Source: Streptomyces sp. NRRL F-525 (GTDB taxonomy: Bacteria > Actinomycetota > Actinomycetes > Streptomycetales > Streptomycetaceae). From it: a stretch of DNA of 64,000 nt. Position 1 is the first letter of the stretch; the number at the start of each line of letters is the position of its first letter. Below are positions 8,881-17,543 of the stretch, in pieces. Where the stretch lies: positions 310,001-374,000 of the forward strand of contig NZ_JNXE01000001.1 of assembly GCF_000716605.1 (NCBI RefSeq). The letters are read 5' to 3'. A model generated the notes under the pieces. That model made no database searches and was not told where the DNA came from. It saw only the letters and a list, made by a program, of their open reading frames with translations. A program made the translations under genes and the position numbers.

Positions 8881-9414
8881 TTATTGCCCTTGGTTATCTG
8901 TTTCTGTCTCGTCCGGCTTCCGCTCCGGCCGGTAGCACACGGCCAGCAGCGCGGCGGCGCTCGCCGTACCGACCCCCACGGCCAGCAACGCGGGCCCCAC
9001 GCCCGCGCGTTGGCGCCGCAGCACCCCGTCCAGCGAGTACCTGCCGGGGCCCAGCGCCGCCAGAGCGACGGCCGCGCCGCCCACGACACCGACGTACTCC
9101 CAGCCGCCCTTGAAGACGAAGAAACCCTTGCCCCGGTGGTCGGTTCGGGCGGCCACAGTCATCAGACCGACGGCCGCCGCAGCCGGTAGGGGATTGGCCG
9201 CGCCCAGCGTGATCCCCACGCCGGCCGCCATCTCCGCCCCGGCCGCCATGCGCGCGTGCACCCCGGCGGGCCGGAGACCGAGTGCCTCGAACCAACCCGC
9301 CGTGCCCTTGAGTCCGCCCGGCCCGGCGACCTTGTTCCAGCCGTGCGCGAAGAGCATCGGGCCGAGCGTCGCCCGTAGGACGAGCGCGGCGACGTCGTGG
9401 CCCCGTGCTGTCAC
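8881..9414 (-). CDS. DoxX-family membrane protein
   Basis: 177-residue DoxX-type protein with four predicted membrane segments; the N-terminal R-x-T-L-GPMLFAHGWNK motif is the DoxX signature. Family members are thought to take part in quinone-linked redox chemistry or thiol stress. The GTG start at 9414 overlaps the stop of the SDR at 9411 (GTGA). Its presence between a dehydrogenase and an acyl-CoA dehydrogenase may link the pathway to the membrane electron chain, but no role is proven by sequence. Confidence 0.8.
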   Translation of the reverse strand: MTARGHDVAALVLRATLGPMLFAHGWNKVAGPGGLKGTAGWFEALGLRPAGVHARMAAGAEMAAGVGITLGAANPLPAAAAVGLMTVAARTDHRGKGFFVFKGGWEYVGVVGGAAVALAALGPGRYSLDGVLRRQRAGVGPALLAVGVGTASAAALLAVCYRPERKPDETETDNQGQ

Positions 9415-10322
9415 TGGCCGACTCCGGTGGCCCGGCCCGCGGGGGCGACACCGTACAACTGCGGTACGGCGTCCACGAGTTCGTCGTAGGTGAGGGCCTG
9501 GCCCGACTCGCTGGGGTGGACGGCGGCGACGGTCCAGCCCTGGAGCCGGTTGAGCCGGTTGCCCTCGATGCGCAGGACCTGGCCGGTCAGCCAGGCCGCG
9601 CTGTCGGAGGCCAGGTAGACGACGACGCCCGAGGCGTTGGCGGGGTCGCGCGGGTCGAAGCCGTCGACGGCCTGCAGCGATTCGCCGACGGACAGGCCGT
9701 CCGTCATCCGGGTGGCCGCGATCGGCGAGATGGCATTCGCGGTGACGCCGTACTTGCGCATCTCCAGGGCGGTGAGGACCGTGAGACCGGCGATCCCGGC
9801 CTTCGCGGCACCGTAGTTGGACTGCCCCTGGTTGCCGAACAGGCCTGTCCCCGAAGTGGTGTTGATGACGCGGCCGGTGACGCGCTCACCCCGCTTCGAC
9901 GCCTCGCGCCAGTACGCGCACGCGTGCCGGGTGAGCGCGAACGTGCCCTTGAGGTGGACCGCGATCACGGCGTCGAACTCGGCCTCGGTCATCGAGAACA
10001 CCATGCGGTCGCGCACGATCCCCGCGTTGTTCACGACGATGTCGAGGCGCCCGAACTCCGCGACCGTGTCCGCGACCATGGTCTCGGTCGCCGCCCAGTC
10101 CGTCACCGACGCGTGGTTGGCGACCGCCTGCCCGCCGAGCTTGGTGATCTCGGCGACCACCTCGTCGGCGGGGGAGTCGCCGGTGCTCTCCCCGTGCACG
10201 CCGGAGCCGAGATCGTTCACCACCACGGTCGCGCCGGCCTCGGCCAGCGCCAGGCAGTGCGCCCGGCCGAGCCCCCTGCCACCGCCGGTCACGACGGCGA
10301 CCTTGTCGTCGAGGATGCCCAC
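9411..10322 (-). CDS. SDR dehydrogenase, MFE-2/17beta-HSD4-like
   Basis: 303 residues, same length and architecture as the SDR at 2795. TGGGRGLGRAH at the N-terminus, NNAG, and SNYGAAKAG with catalytic Tyr and Lys are complete. The insert NDLGSGVHGESTG and the C-terminal tail after residue 250 again match the (3R)-hydroxyacyl-CoA dehydrogenase domain of multifunctional enzyme 2. GTG start. It lies between a CoA-transferase and a DoxX gene in a leftward operon. Likely oxidises a 3-hydroxyacyl-CoA intermediate. Confidence 0.87.
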   Translation of the reverse strand: MGILDDKVAVVTGGGRGLGRAHCLALAEAGATVVVNDLGSGVHGESTGDSPADEVVAEITKLGGQAVANHASVTDWAATETMVADTVAEFGRLDIVVNNAGIVRDRMVFSMTEAEFDAVIAVHLKGTFALTRHACAYWREASKRGERVTGRVINTTSGTGLFGNQGQSNYGAAKAGIAGLTVLTALEMRKYGVTANAISPIAATRMTDGLSVGESLQAVDGFDPRDPANASGVVVYLASDSAAWLTGQVLRIEGNRLNRLQGWTVAAVHPSESGQALTYDELVDAVPQLYGVAPAGRATGVGQ

Positions 10323-10325
10323 CTG

Positions 10326-11492
10326 CTACCTCCCGGTTGTGTCGAGTTCGCGGAGTACGTCGTCGGTGTGTTCGCCGAGCGTCGGCGCACCGCTGCGTGG
10401 TTTGTCGTCAACACCCCAGAAACTGACGGGTGTTGCCACGGTCCGCAGCGGAGGCGCGTCACCCATGCCGGGCTGTTCGACGAACGCGCCGATCGCTTCT
10501 GCCTGCGGATCGGCCGCCACCTCGGCCAGGGTCTGCACCGGCGCCCACCACACGCCCTCGGCGTCGAACCGCCGCGCCCACTCGTCGAGTGGCCGACGCG
10601 CGAACTCCTCGTCGAACACGGCGATCAACTCCCGTACGTGCGCTCGCCGTTGCTTGCCCGTCGCGAACCGCTCGTCCGTCTCCAGGTCCGCGCGGCCGAG
10701 TGCCTTGACGACGCCGGGCCAGTGCCGGTTGCCCTCCAGACCGACCAGCCAGAACCAGCGGTCGTCGGCGGCCCGGTAGGAGTTGTAGAGCGGGGACTCG
10801 TGCTCGGTGCGGTGCCGGGTGCGGCCGCGCCTGCCGAAGAAGTTCTGCAGGGCCAGGTCGTTCCCGTTGGCGTAGGTGCCGGCGCGGAGCAGCGAGACGT
10901 CCACGACGCCGCCCTCGCCGGTGCGTTCGCGGCGCAGCAGCGCGGCCAGGACGCCGGCCACCAGGTTGGCGGCGGCCGTACGGTCACCAAGTCCCGGGCG
11001 GATGCCGGGCGGCGGCTCACCCGCCGGGTTGAGCATGGCGGCGATGCCGGGCCGCGCCCAGAAGGCGGAGACGTCGTACCCGGCACGGTCGCGCTCCGCG
11101 CCCGTCCAGCCGTAGCCCGTCAACGTGCCGACGACCAGGCGGGGATGGCGGGCGCGCAGCTCGTCCGGGGCCAGGCCCAGTCGTTCCAGCGCGCCGGGGC
11201 GGAGGTTGGTGACGAAGACGTCGGCGCGCTCCAACAGCCGTTCCAGTACCGCCTTGCCGTCCTCCGCGCGCAGGTCGAGGACGATCCCGCGCTTGCCGCG
11301 GTTGTCGGTCTCGAACGGCGGCGCGCTGTCGATGTCCTGGCCGACATGGCGGAGCGTGTAGCGGTTGGGATCGCCGGTCGGCGCCTCCACCTTCACCACG
11401 TCCGCGCCCCAGTCCGCGAGCATGGTGGCCGCGGCCGGAGCCGCCACCCACATGCCCAGTTCGACGACCGAAATGCCCTCCAGTGGCCGCAC
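10326..11492 (-). CDS. CaiB/BaiF family III CoA-transferase
   Basis: 388-residue family III CoA-transferase, moving CoA from one acyl-CoA to a free acid without ATP. The start is GTG (MRPLEGISVVELG). The N-terminal Rossmann part, WGADVVKVEAP, and the catalytic Asp140 in AGYD are visible, followed by a GEGG-VVDVSLL motif. The Gly-rich loop region is present. It is three bases from the SDR at 9411, so the two are coupled. It could recycle CoA between substrate and end product, or act as a racemase-like enzyme; the sequence does not decide. Confidence 0.88.
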   Translation of the reverse strand: MRPLEGISVVELGMWVAAPAAATMLADWGADVVKVEAPTGDPNRYTLRHVGQDIDSAPPFETDNRGKRGIVLDLRAEDGKAVLERLLERADVFVTNLRPGALERLGLAPDELRARHPRLVVGTLTGYGWTGAERDRAGYDVSAFWARPGIAAMLNPAGEPPPGIRPGLGDRTAAANLVAGVLAALLRRERTGEGGVVDVSLLRAGTYANGNDLALQNFFGRRGRTRHRTEHESPLYNSYRAADDRWFWLVGLEGNRHWPGVVKALGRADLETDERFATGKQRRAHVRELIAVFDEEFARRPLDEWARRFDAEGVWWAPVQTLAEVAADPQAEAIGAFVEQPGMGDAPPLRTVATPVSFWGVDDKPRSGAPTLGEHTDDVLRELDTTGR

Positions 11493-11522
11493 GGCCCACC
11501 TCCCTGTCTGTCGGTCCGCCCG

Positions 11523-12302
11523 CTACTTGCCCTGGAAGTCGCCGGGGCGGCGCTCCCGGAAGGCCTTCAGTCCCTCGGCCCGGTCCTCGGCGGAGAAGAG
11601 CACCGAGACGGTCTCGCGTTCGTAGGAGATCGCCGCATCCAGGTCCATCCCGAGGCCGTAGTCGATCAGCCGCTTGCCCGCCGCGAGGGCCAGCGGGGCC
11701 CCGGCCGTCAGTGCGGCGGCGAGTGCCTCGGCGGCGCTCAACACCTCTCCGGGCTCGGCGAGTTCGTTGACCAGCCCGAGCGCGTGGGCCCGTTCCGCGT
11801 CGATCGGTTCGCCGGTGAGGATCATCTGCTTGGCGATCGCGGGCGGGATCAGACGCGGCAGCCGCTGTGTGCCGCCCGCGCCCGGCAGTACGCCGAGTTT
11901 CATCTCGGGCAGGCCCAGCCGGGCGCCCCGCTCCGCCACCCGCAGGTCGCAGGCGAGCGCCAGCTCCAGACCGCCGCCGAAGGCGAATCCGTGGACGGCC
12001 GCGACCGAGGGCTTGGGGAAGTCCTCCAACAGCGCGTACGCGTCGGTGAGTTGCTGGACGAAGGAATGGAACTGCCGGGGTGCCGTGAACGACTCGATCT
12101 CACCGATGTCGGCCCCGGCCGAGAAGGCCCGGCCCGCCCCGGTCACCACCAGGGCGCGCACGTCGTCGTTGTCGCGCAGCTCGTCCAGAGCCCGGGTGAG
12201 CCGGTCCACGGTTTCGGAGCCGATCGCGTTGAGCTGCCCCGGCCGGTCTAGGGTCAACACGGCGATCCGGTCCCGGAGTTCGACACGCAGCACGGTGTCC
12301 AC
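11523..12302 (-). CDS. Enoyl-CoA hydratase, complete active site
   Basis: 259-residue crotonase that should hydrate 2-enoyl-CoA. The oxyanion-hole sequence AFSAGADI, FGGGLELALACD with the first catalytic Glu and LPEMKLGVLPGAGGTQ with the second Glu match rat mitochondrial hydratase Glu144/Glu164. It is the only one of the six crotonase-fold proteins here with both residues. GTG start, one base from the stop of the SDR at 12304, so part of the leftward operon. Confidence 0.92.
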   Translation of the reverse strand: MDTVLRVELRDRIAVLTLDRPGQLNAIGSETVDRLTRALDELRDNDDVRALVVTGAGRAFSAGADIGEIESFTAPRQFHSFVQQLTDAYALLEDFPKPSVAAVHGFAFGGGLELALACDLRVAERGARLGLPEMKLGVLPGAGGTQRLPRLIPPAIAKQMILTGEPIDAERAHALGLVNELAEPGEVLSAAEALAAALTAGAPLALAAGKRLIDYGLGMDLDAAISYERETVSVLFSAEDRAEGLKAFRERRPGDFQGK

Positions 12303-12303
12303 C

Positions 12304-13059
12304 TCAGACCATCGTGAGTCCGCCGCTGACCGAGAGCGTCTGCCCGGTCATGTAGGCGGCGTCGTCGGACGCGAGGAAGGCCACCACACCGGCGATGTCG
12401 GCCGGCTGCGCGACGCGGCGCAACGGGATCGCCCGCACGGTCGCGTCGTACATCTTCTGGCTGTACTCGGCGACCTGCCCGAGCAGCGCGGTGTCGGTGG
12501 GCCCCGGGCAGACGCTGTTCACGGTGATCCCGTGCCGGGCCACCTCGCGGGCCAGGGCCTTGCCGAAGGCGATGACCCCGCCCTTCGTCGCCGAGTAAAC
12601 GACCTCACCGGACGAGCCGACCCGGCCGGCGTCCGAGGCGATGTGGACGATCCGGCCGCCGCCCCGCTCGATCATCGGGTCGAGGACGGCCCGGGTCATC
12701 GTGATCGTCCCGCGCAGATTGACGGCGATGATCCGGTCCCAGGTCTCCTCGGAGCTGTCGGCGAACCGGCCGATGACGTCGACGGCCGCGTTGTTCACCA
12801 GGACGTCCACCGGGCCGAGTTCGGCGGCCACCCGGTCCACGGCCGCGCGTACGGCCGCGCTGTCGGAGATGTCCGCGCCGACTCCCGTGGCCCGCACGCC
12901 GTACCGCTCCGCGAGCAGGCCCGCGACCTTGCCGGCCGCCTCCGCGTCCAGGTCGCAGACGGCGACCGAGGCTCCCTGGGCGGCGAGCCGGCCGGCGATC
13001 GCCTCGCCGATGCCGCGGCCCGCTCCGGTGACGAGCGCCACCTTGTCCCGTACGCTCAC
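12304..13059 (-). CDS. SDR dehydrogenase, FabG/BadH-like
   Basis: 251-residue classical SDR with TGAGRGIG at 11-18, NNAA, and the Ser-Tyr-Lys triad in HIASDAG...VVYSATKGG. It resembles hydroxyacyl-CoA dehydrogenases such as 2-hydroxycyclohexanecarboxyl-CoA dehydrogenase. GTG start with GAGGGAGGG upstream. First gene of a six-gene leftward operon (to 7713) that reads as hydroxyacyl oxidation, hydration, CoA transfer, oxidation and dehydrogenation. Substrate not determinable. Confidence 0.87.
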   Translation of the reverse strand: MSVRDKVALVTGAGRGIGEAIAGRLAAQGASVAVCDLDAEAAGKVAGLLAERYGVRATGVGADISDSAAVRAAVDRVAAELGPVDVLVNNAAVDVIGRFADSSEETWDRIIAVNLRGTITMTRAVLDPMIERGGGRIVHIASDAGRVGSSGEVVYSATKGGVIAFGKALAREVARHGITVNSVCPGPTDTALLGQVAEYSQKMYDATVRAIPLRRVAQPADIAGVVAFLASDDAAYMTGQTLSVSGGLTMV

Positions 13060-13090
13060 GCGCCCTCCCTCGCCCGGCTGTCGATACAGC

Positions 13091-13120
13091 GCTATCGTAT
13101 AACTACTTCAGCTAAATAAG
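13091..13120. promoter_or_regulatory. AT-rich operator between divergent genes 12304 and 13145
   Basis: GCTATCGTATAACTACTTCAG followed by CTAAATAAG, in an 85-bp gap between two divergent start codons. It has the CTAnnTA and TATAACTA parts found at other operon heads of the island. Probable shared regulator site for both directions. Confidence 0.5.
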
Positions 13121-13144
13121 CGAGATGCCTGAGCGGAGTCGAGC

Positions 13145-14287
13145 ATGCGCCGAACGATCTTCACCGAGGAGCACGAGCTGTTCCGGGAGACCGCCCGCTC
13201 CTACTACCTGCGGGAATGTGCCCCGTACGCCGAGCAGTGGGAGCGGGACGGGCAGGTGAGCCGGGCCGCGTGGACGGCGGCGGGCAAGGCCGGGCTGATC
13301 GGCTGGCAGTTCCCGGAGGAGTGCGGCGGCCAGGGGATCTGGGACTTCCGCTACAACGCCATCATGGCGGAGGAGATGGCGGCCACCAGCTCGGTCGGCA
13401 TCGGGCTCGGACTGCAGAATGACGTCATCCCGCCCTATCTGACGCAGCTCACCACCCTTGAGCAGAAGGCCCGTTGGCTGCCCGGAGTGATCAGCGGCGA
13501 GACGATCTGCGCGCTCGCGCTGTCCGAACCGGCCGCCGGCTCCGACCTCAAGGCCATCCGCACCACCGCCCGCCGGGACGGCGACGAGTGGGTGATCGAC
13601 GGGTCCAAGACCTTCATCACCAACGGCATCCTGGCCGACCTGGTCATCGTCGCCTGCAAGACCGACCCGGAGGCCGGGCACAAGGGCATCAGCCTGATCG
13701 TCGTCGAGCGGGACACCGAAGGCTTCGAGCGGGGGCGCAAGCTCGACAAGGTCGGGATGAAGGCGCAGGACACCGCCGAACTCTTCTTCCACGAGGTCCG
13801 CGTCCCCGCCGAGAACCTCATCGGGCAGGAGAACCGCGGTTTCTACCACATGATGGGCAACCTCCCGACCGAGCGCCTCGCCATCGCCGTCTCCTCGCTG
13901 GCGGCCGCCGAGCGGGCGTACGAACTGGCGCTGGACTACGCCAAGACCCGCACCGCGTTCGGGCAGCCGATCGGGGAGTTCCAGGCGAACCGGTTCGCCC
14001 TCGCGGACATCAAGGCCAAGCTGGGTGCCGCCCGCGTCTACGTCGACGGCTGCATCATGGCCCTGTTCCAGGGCGAGTTGACGGCCGAGGAGGCCGCGGC
14101 GGCCAAGTACTGGACCTCGGAGACCGGCTGGCAGGTCATCGACCGCTGCATGCAGCTCTTCGGCGGCTACGGCTACGTCAACGAGTACGAGATCGCCCGG
14201 ATCTGGCGGGACAGCCGGGTGCAGCGGGTCTTCGGCGGCACCTCGGAGATCATGCAGGAGATCATCGGGCGCTCGCTGGGGCTCTGA
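13145..14287 (+). CDS. Acyl-CoA dehydrogenase, LCAD/IVD-like
   Basis: 380-residue acyl-CoA dehydrogenase, probably a homotetramer. ALSEPAAGSDLKA and WVIDGSKTFITNG are the FAD/substrate motifs. The C-terminal YEGT position reads FGGTSEI without Glu, but a Glu occurs in GNLPTERL of the adjacent helix, the place of the catalytic base in long-chain and isovaleryl-CoA dehydrogenases. Ends in GRSLGL. Monocistronic on the plus strand, divergent from the 12304 operon; a nested palindrome follows before the ligase gene at 14401. Confidence 0.9.
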   Translation: MRRTIFTEEHELFRETARSYYLRECAPYAEQWERDGQVSRAAWTAAGKAGLIGWQFPEECGGQGIWDFRYNAIMAEEMAATSSVGIGLGLQNDVIPPYLTQLTTLEQKARWLPGVISGETICALALSEPAAGSDLKAIRTTARRDGDEWVIDGSKTFITNGILADLVIVACKTDPEAGHKGISLIVVERDTEGFERGRKLDKVGMKAQDTAELFFHEVRVPAENLIGQENRGFYHMMGNLPTERLAIAVSSLAAAERAYELALDYAKTRTAFGQPIGEFQANRFALADIKAKLGAARVYVDGCIMALFQGELTAEEAAAAKYWTSETGWQVIDRCMQLFGGYGYVNEYEIARIWRDSRVQRVFGGTSEIMQEIIGRSLGL

Positions 14288-14293
14288 CATCGG

Positions 14294-14351
14294 GTGCACT
14301 CATTGACTACCTTGGATAAATAGGTTAGCTATTTAACCTGGATGAGTGCAC
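14294..14351. promoter_or_regulatory. Nested palindromic operator upstream of the 14401 operon
   Basis: Outer perfect 10-bp arms GTGCACTCAT (14294-14303) and ATGAGTGCAC (14342-14351). Inside lies AGGTTA-GCTATT-TAACCT (14322-14339), another inverted repeat, and GGATAAATAGG. The AT-rich core contains GTTAGCTATTT, shared with 22536 and 40180. It starts six bases after the stop of 13145 and could also act as a terminator for that gene; the operator role is favoured by the shared core. Confidence 0.62.
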
Positions 14352-14400
14352 GGCCGCTTCCGACTTCCGACCCCTTCCGAAAGCCCTTGGAGTCAAGAGC

Positions 14401-15975
14401 ATGCATTCCGCCCGCCGCCTGACGTTCGGCGACATCATCCGTGAGCACCGCAGGTCCTTCCCCGACGGCATCGCCCTCGTCGACGGTGAAGTCCGGCTGA
14501 CCTGGCCGCAGTTGGACGAGCGCACCAACCGCCTCGCCCAGGCCCTCACGATCGCCGGGGTCGGCCCCGGTGACCGGATCCTCTGGCTGGGGCAGAACTC
14601 CTTCCGCATCTGGGAACTGCTCGGCGCCGCCGCGAAGATCGGTGCCATGGTCTGTCCCGGCTACTGGCGCTGGGCCGCCCCCGAAATGGCGTTCGCGGTC
14701 GAGGACTTCGACCCCAAGGTCGTGGTCTGGCAGGACGAGGAGATCGGCGACACGGTCGGCAAGGCACGGGCCGAACTGGGCAGCGACCACCGGGCGTTGT
14801 GGCTGCGGCACGATGCGGAGGGCCCCGGCTCCTACGAGGCGTTCCTGGCCTCCGGCGCGGCCGAGGACCCGGCCGTCGACGTCGACCCGGACTCCGCGCT
14901 GCTGGTCATCTACACCGCGGCGATCTCCGGCCGCCAGTCCGGCTCGATGCTCTCGCACCGCAACCTCCTCGCCATGGGCGCGAGTTCCGCCTGGATGGGG
15001 GACATCGGCACCGAGACCGCCTTCCTCGGCGCCGGACCGATGTTCCACATCGGCAACTACCAGTTCTGGGGCGTCCCGGCCTTCGTGCACGGCGGCAAGA
15101 ACGTCGTCGTCCGCCGGGTCGTCGCGGAGGAGCTGCTCCCGCTGCTGGCGGAGGAGCGGTGCACGCACGCGTACCTGATGCCGCCGACGATCGCCCAACT
15201 CGTCGCCCTCAACCGGGAAGCGGGCCACGACCTCTCACACCTGCGGGCCAGCGTCGCCGCCCCCCTGTGGCAGGGCACGGTCCCCACCGACACCAGCCGC
15301 TTCACCCGCAACGGCGGCGGCGAGGGCCGCGGCTACGGCCAGACCGAGGTGACCGGCTTCGCCGTGACCGGCGCCTACGGCGGCACGGGCACCGGCAACG
15401 CGGGACGCCCCGGCCCCTTCACCGCCGTACGCGTCCTGGACGGCACCGGCAAGGAGTGCGAGATCGGCCACGCCGGCGAGATCTGCGTGCGCGGTGATCT
15501 GGTGCACCTCGGCTACTGGAACCGGCCCGAGATCAACGAGGAGCGTTTCCGCTTCGGTTGGTGGCACACCACCGACCTCGGCCGGCGCGAGGCGGACGGC
15601 ACGATCAGCTTCCTCGGCACCACGACCCGCATGCTCAAGTCGGCGGCCGAGAACATCTTCCCGGCCGAGGTGGAGAACTGCATCGAGTCCCACCCGGCGG
15701 TGAAGGAGGCCGCCGTCATCGGCGTCCCGAACGAGCGCTGGGCGCAGGACGTCAAAGCGGTCGTCGTCCTCCACCCGGACGCCGAACCGGTCACGGCCGC
15801 GGACGTCATCGAACACTGCCGGGCCCGGATCGCCTCGTACAAGAAGCCGAAGACGGTGGAGTTCGTCGAGGCGCTGCCGCGCACCAAGGACTTCGGCAAG
15901 GACTACGAGGCGCTCGACGAGCGCTTCGGCGGGGGCGGCTACCCCGGCGGCGAGCAGCTCGGCGCGGGGCGGTGA
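14401..15975 (+). CDS. Acyl-CoA synthetase with altered P-loop
   Basis: 524-residue FadD-type AMP-forming ligase fold. The N-terminal domain, GPMFHIGN and the GYGQTEVTGF adenylate motif, TTDLGRREADG and LKSAAENIFPAEVE are all normal. The phosphate loop at 171-183 reads YTAAISGRQSGSM, where YTSGTTGxPKGV is usual, so the loop Lys is Ser180. The C-terminal catalytic Lys segment is TKDFGKDY. It may be a ligase of a special subgroup or a weak one. First gene of a four-gene operon to 18293. ATG 14401 has GGAG 14 bases upstream. Confidence 0.85.
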   Translation: MHSARRLTFGDIIREHRRSFPDGIALVDGEVRLTWPQLDERTNRLAQALTIAGVGPGDRILWLGQNSFRIWELLGAAAKIGAMVCPGYWRWAAPEMAFAVEDFDPKVVVWQDEEIGDTVGKARAELGSDHRALWLRHDAEGPGSYEAFLASGAAEDPAVDVDPDSALLVIYTAAISGRQSGSMLSHRNLLAMGASSAWMGDIGTETAFLGAGPMFHIGNYQFWGVPAFVHGGKNVVVRRVVAEELLPLLAEERCTHAYLMPPTIAQLVALNREAGHDLSHLRASVAAPLWQGTVPTDTSRFTRNGGGEGRGYGQTEVTGFAVTGAYGGTGTGNAGRPGPFTAVRVLDGTGKECEIGHAGEICVRGDLVHLGYWNRPEINEERFRFGWWHTTDLGRREADGTISFLGTTTRMLKSAAENIFPAEVENCIESHPAVKEAAVIGVPNERWAQDVKAVVVLHPDAEPVTAADVIEHCRARIASYKKPKTVEFVEALPRTKDFGKDYEALDERFGGGGYPGGEQLGAGR

Positions 15976-15979
15976 CGGC

Positions 15980-17131
15980 ATGAGCGACCGCCAGCCCGTC
16001 GTCGTCGGCGTGCACGCCACCGAGCAGGCCCTGTCCCTCCCGCACCGCGACGCGATGGGCCTTGCCCTCGAAGCGGTACGCGGCGCGATCGAGGACGCCG
16101 GGCTTGCCCCGGCGGACGTCGACGGCGCCCAGGTCGACTGGCCCGGTCCGGGCGGTGTGCCCGGCGAGGGCAGCTCCTGGGCGCGGATGCTCGGCCGGGA
16201 CCTGCGCTGGACCAGCGACTCGATGCTCGACAACGCCGGCTCGCGCGGCCTGCTGAAAGCGGCGGCGGCCGTACGCGCCGGGCTCGCCGACACCGTCGTG
16301 GTCGGCGGCTGCAAGCTGGTCTCGCGCGGTACGGGTCCGGTCGGCGCCGGGGTGCCGCTGGAGTTCGCCGACGTCTGGGGCAGCTACGTGGTGGCCCAGT
16401 TCGCGCTGGTGGCGGCCCGGCACATGCACCAGTACGGGACGACCGCCCGCCAGCTCGCGGAGGTCGCCGCCACCGTCCGCAACAACGGCACCACCAACCC
16501 CGAGGCGATGATGTACGGCCGCGGCCCGTACACCGCCGACGACGTGCTCGCCTCCCGCATGGTGGCCACACCGTTCCACCTGCTGGACTGCTGCATCGTC
16601 GGCGAGGGCGGCGCCGCCCTCGTGGTGACCACCGCCGAACGCGCCCGGGACCTGCCCCACCCGCCCGTCGCCGTGCTCGGCGGCGGCATGGAGTACCACC
16701 AGGCCGCGTACGCCAACCCCGCCCTGTACCGCGAGGTCGGACAGCTCGGCCGGGACGCGGCCACCCGTGCCTACGCCATGGCGGGCATCGGCCCGCAGGA
16801 CGTGGACGTCTTCTCTCTCTACGACCCCAACTCCTTCGAGATCATCCGGCAGTTGGAGATCCTCGGACTGTGCGGCGAGGGCGAGGGAGGGCCCCTGGCC
16901 GCCAGTGGCGCCATCGCCGTTGGTGGCAAGCACCCCGTCAATCCCGACGGCGGCTGCCTGGCGTACGCGTGGAACGGAACCCAGCAGATGACCCTCAAAG
17001 TCGTCGAGGCGGTACGGCAGTTGCGCGGCACCGCCGTCCACCAGGTCGAGGGCGCGGAGCTGGCGGTCGTCGGCAACGCCGGCTCCGGCGCGCAGCACTA
17101 CGAGATGAGCGTGCTGGGGAGGACACGTTGA
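15980..17131 (+). CDS. Thiolase-fold Ltp2-like aldolase, catalytic Cys and His absent
   Basis: 383-residue lipid-transfer/thiolase-fold protein. The place of the nucleophilic Cys holds Asn85 (LDNAGSRG against NGCATAG), GHP is AWN, and the C-terminal loop is GNAGSGAQHYEM without Cys, with Tyr374. It cannot be a normal thiolase. These losses, and the DUF35 partner overlapping downstream, match the Ltp2 retro-aldolases that release a side-chain fragment in steroid degradation, where tyrosines act in catalysis. Proposed role: carbon-carbon cleavage of a tertiary 3-hydroxyacyl-CoA. The reaction is inference from family knowledge. Confidence 0.82.
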   Translation: MSDRQPVVVGVHATEQALSLPHRDAMGLALEAVRGAIEDAGLAPADVDGAQVDWPGPGGVPGEGSSWARMLGRDLRWTSDSMLDNAGSRGLLKAAAAVRAGLADTVVVGGCKLVSRGTGPVGAGVPLEFADVWGSYVVAQFALVAARHMHQYGTTARQLAEVAATVRNNGTTNPEAMMYGRGPYTADDVLASRMVATPFHLLDCCIVGEGGAALVVTTAERARDLPHPPVAVLGGGMEYHQAAYANPALYREVGQLGRDAATRAYAMAGIGPQDVDVFSLYDPNSFEIIRQLEILGLCGEGEGGPLAASGAIAVGGKHPVNPDGGCLAYAWNGTQQMTLKVVEAVRQLRGTAVHQVEGAELAVVGNAGSGAQHYEMSVLGRTR

Positions 17132-17529
17132 GCCGCCCTGTGCCCGTGCCCACTCCGCTGTCCCAGCCGTTCTGGGACGCGGCGCGGCGCGGTGACCTGG
17201 TCGTCCCGCACTGCCCGGCCTGCGGGCTGCGCTTCCTCGTGCCCGAACCAGCCTGCCCCGGCTGCATGTCGGCGGACTGGCGGTACGTGCCCAGCGCCGG
17301 CCGGGGCACCGTCTACTCGGTGACCGTGGTCCACCGCGCACCCAGCCCCGGCTTCGAGACGCCGTTCGCGCTGGCCGTGATCGACCTGGACGAGGGCGGC
17401 ACCCTGCTGTCCCACGTCGACGCGGGCGACCCGGACGACGTCGTCATCGGCATGCGGGTGCGGGTGGACTTCCGGCCCCTCACCGACGAGATCACCCTGC
17501 CGTACTTCGTGCCGCTCCCAGCCGACTGA
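17128..17529 (+). CDS. DUF35 OB-fold partner of the Ltp2-like aldolase
   Basis: 133-residue DUF35 protein with a TTG start inside the stop of the aldolase-like gene (TTGA). Zinc ribbon HCPACG...PACPGC gives four cysteines, followed by the OB fold beginning GTVYSVTVVHRAP. It should bind the 15980 protein and shape the acyl-CoA pocket. Small size and position match the DUF35 half of the ChsH2 protein, here as a separate gene. Confidence 0.84.
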   Translation: MSRPVPVPTPLSQPFWDAARRGDLVVPHCPACGLRFLVPEPACPGCMSADWRYVPSAGRGTVYSVTVVHRAPSPGFETPFALAVIDLDEGGTLLSHVDAGDPDDVVIGMRVRVDFRPLTDEITLPYFVPLPAD

Positions 17530-17543
17530 AGGAGTTGGATGCC

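Noticed and set aside
9405..12251. 948-codon open frame on the plus strand
   Set aside because: It runs antisense through the SDR, CoA-transferase and hydratase genes. Composition is Arg/Gly/Val/Asp-rich and without family features, as expected for GC-rich shadow frames.
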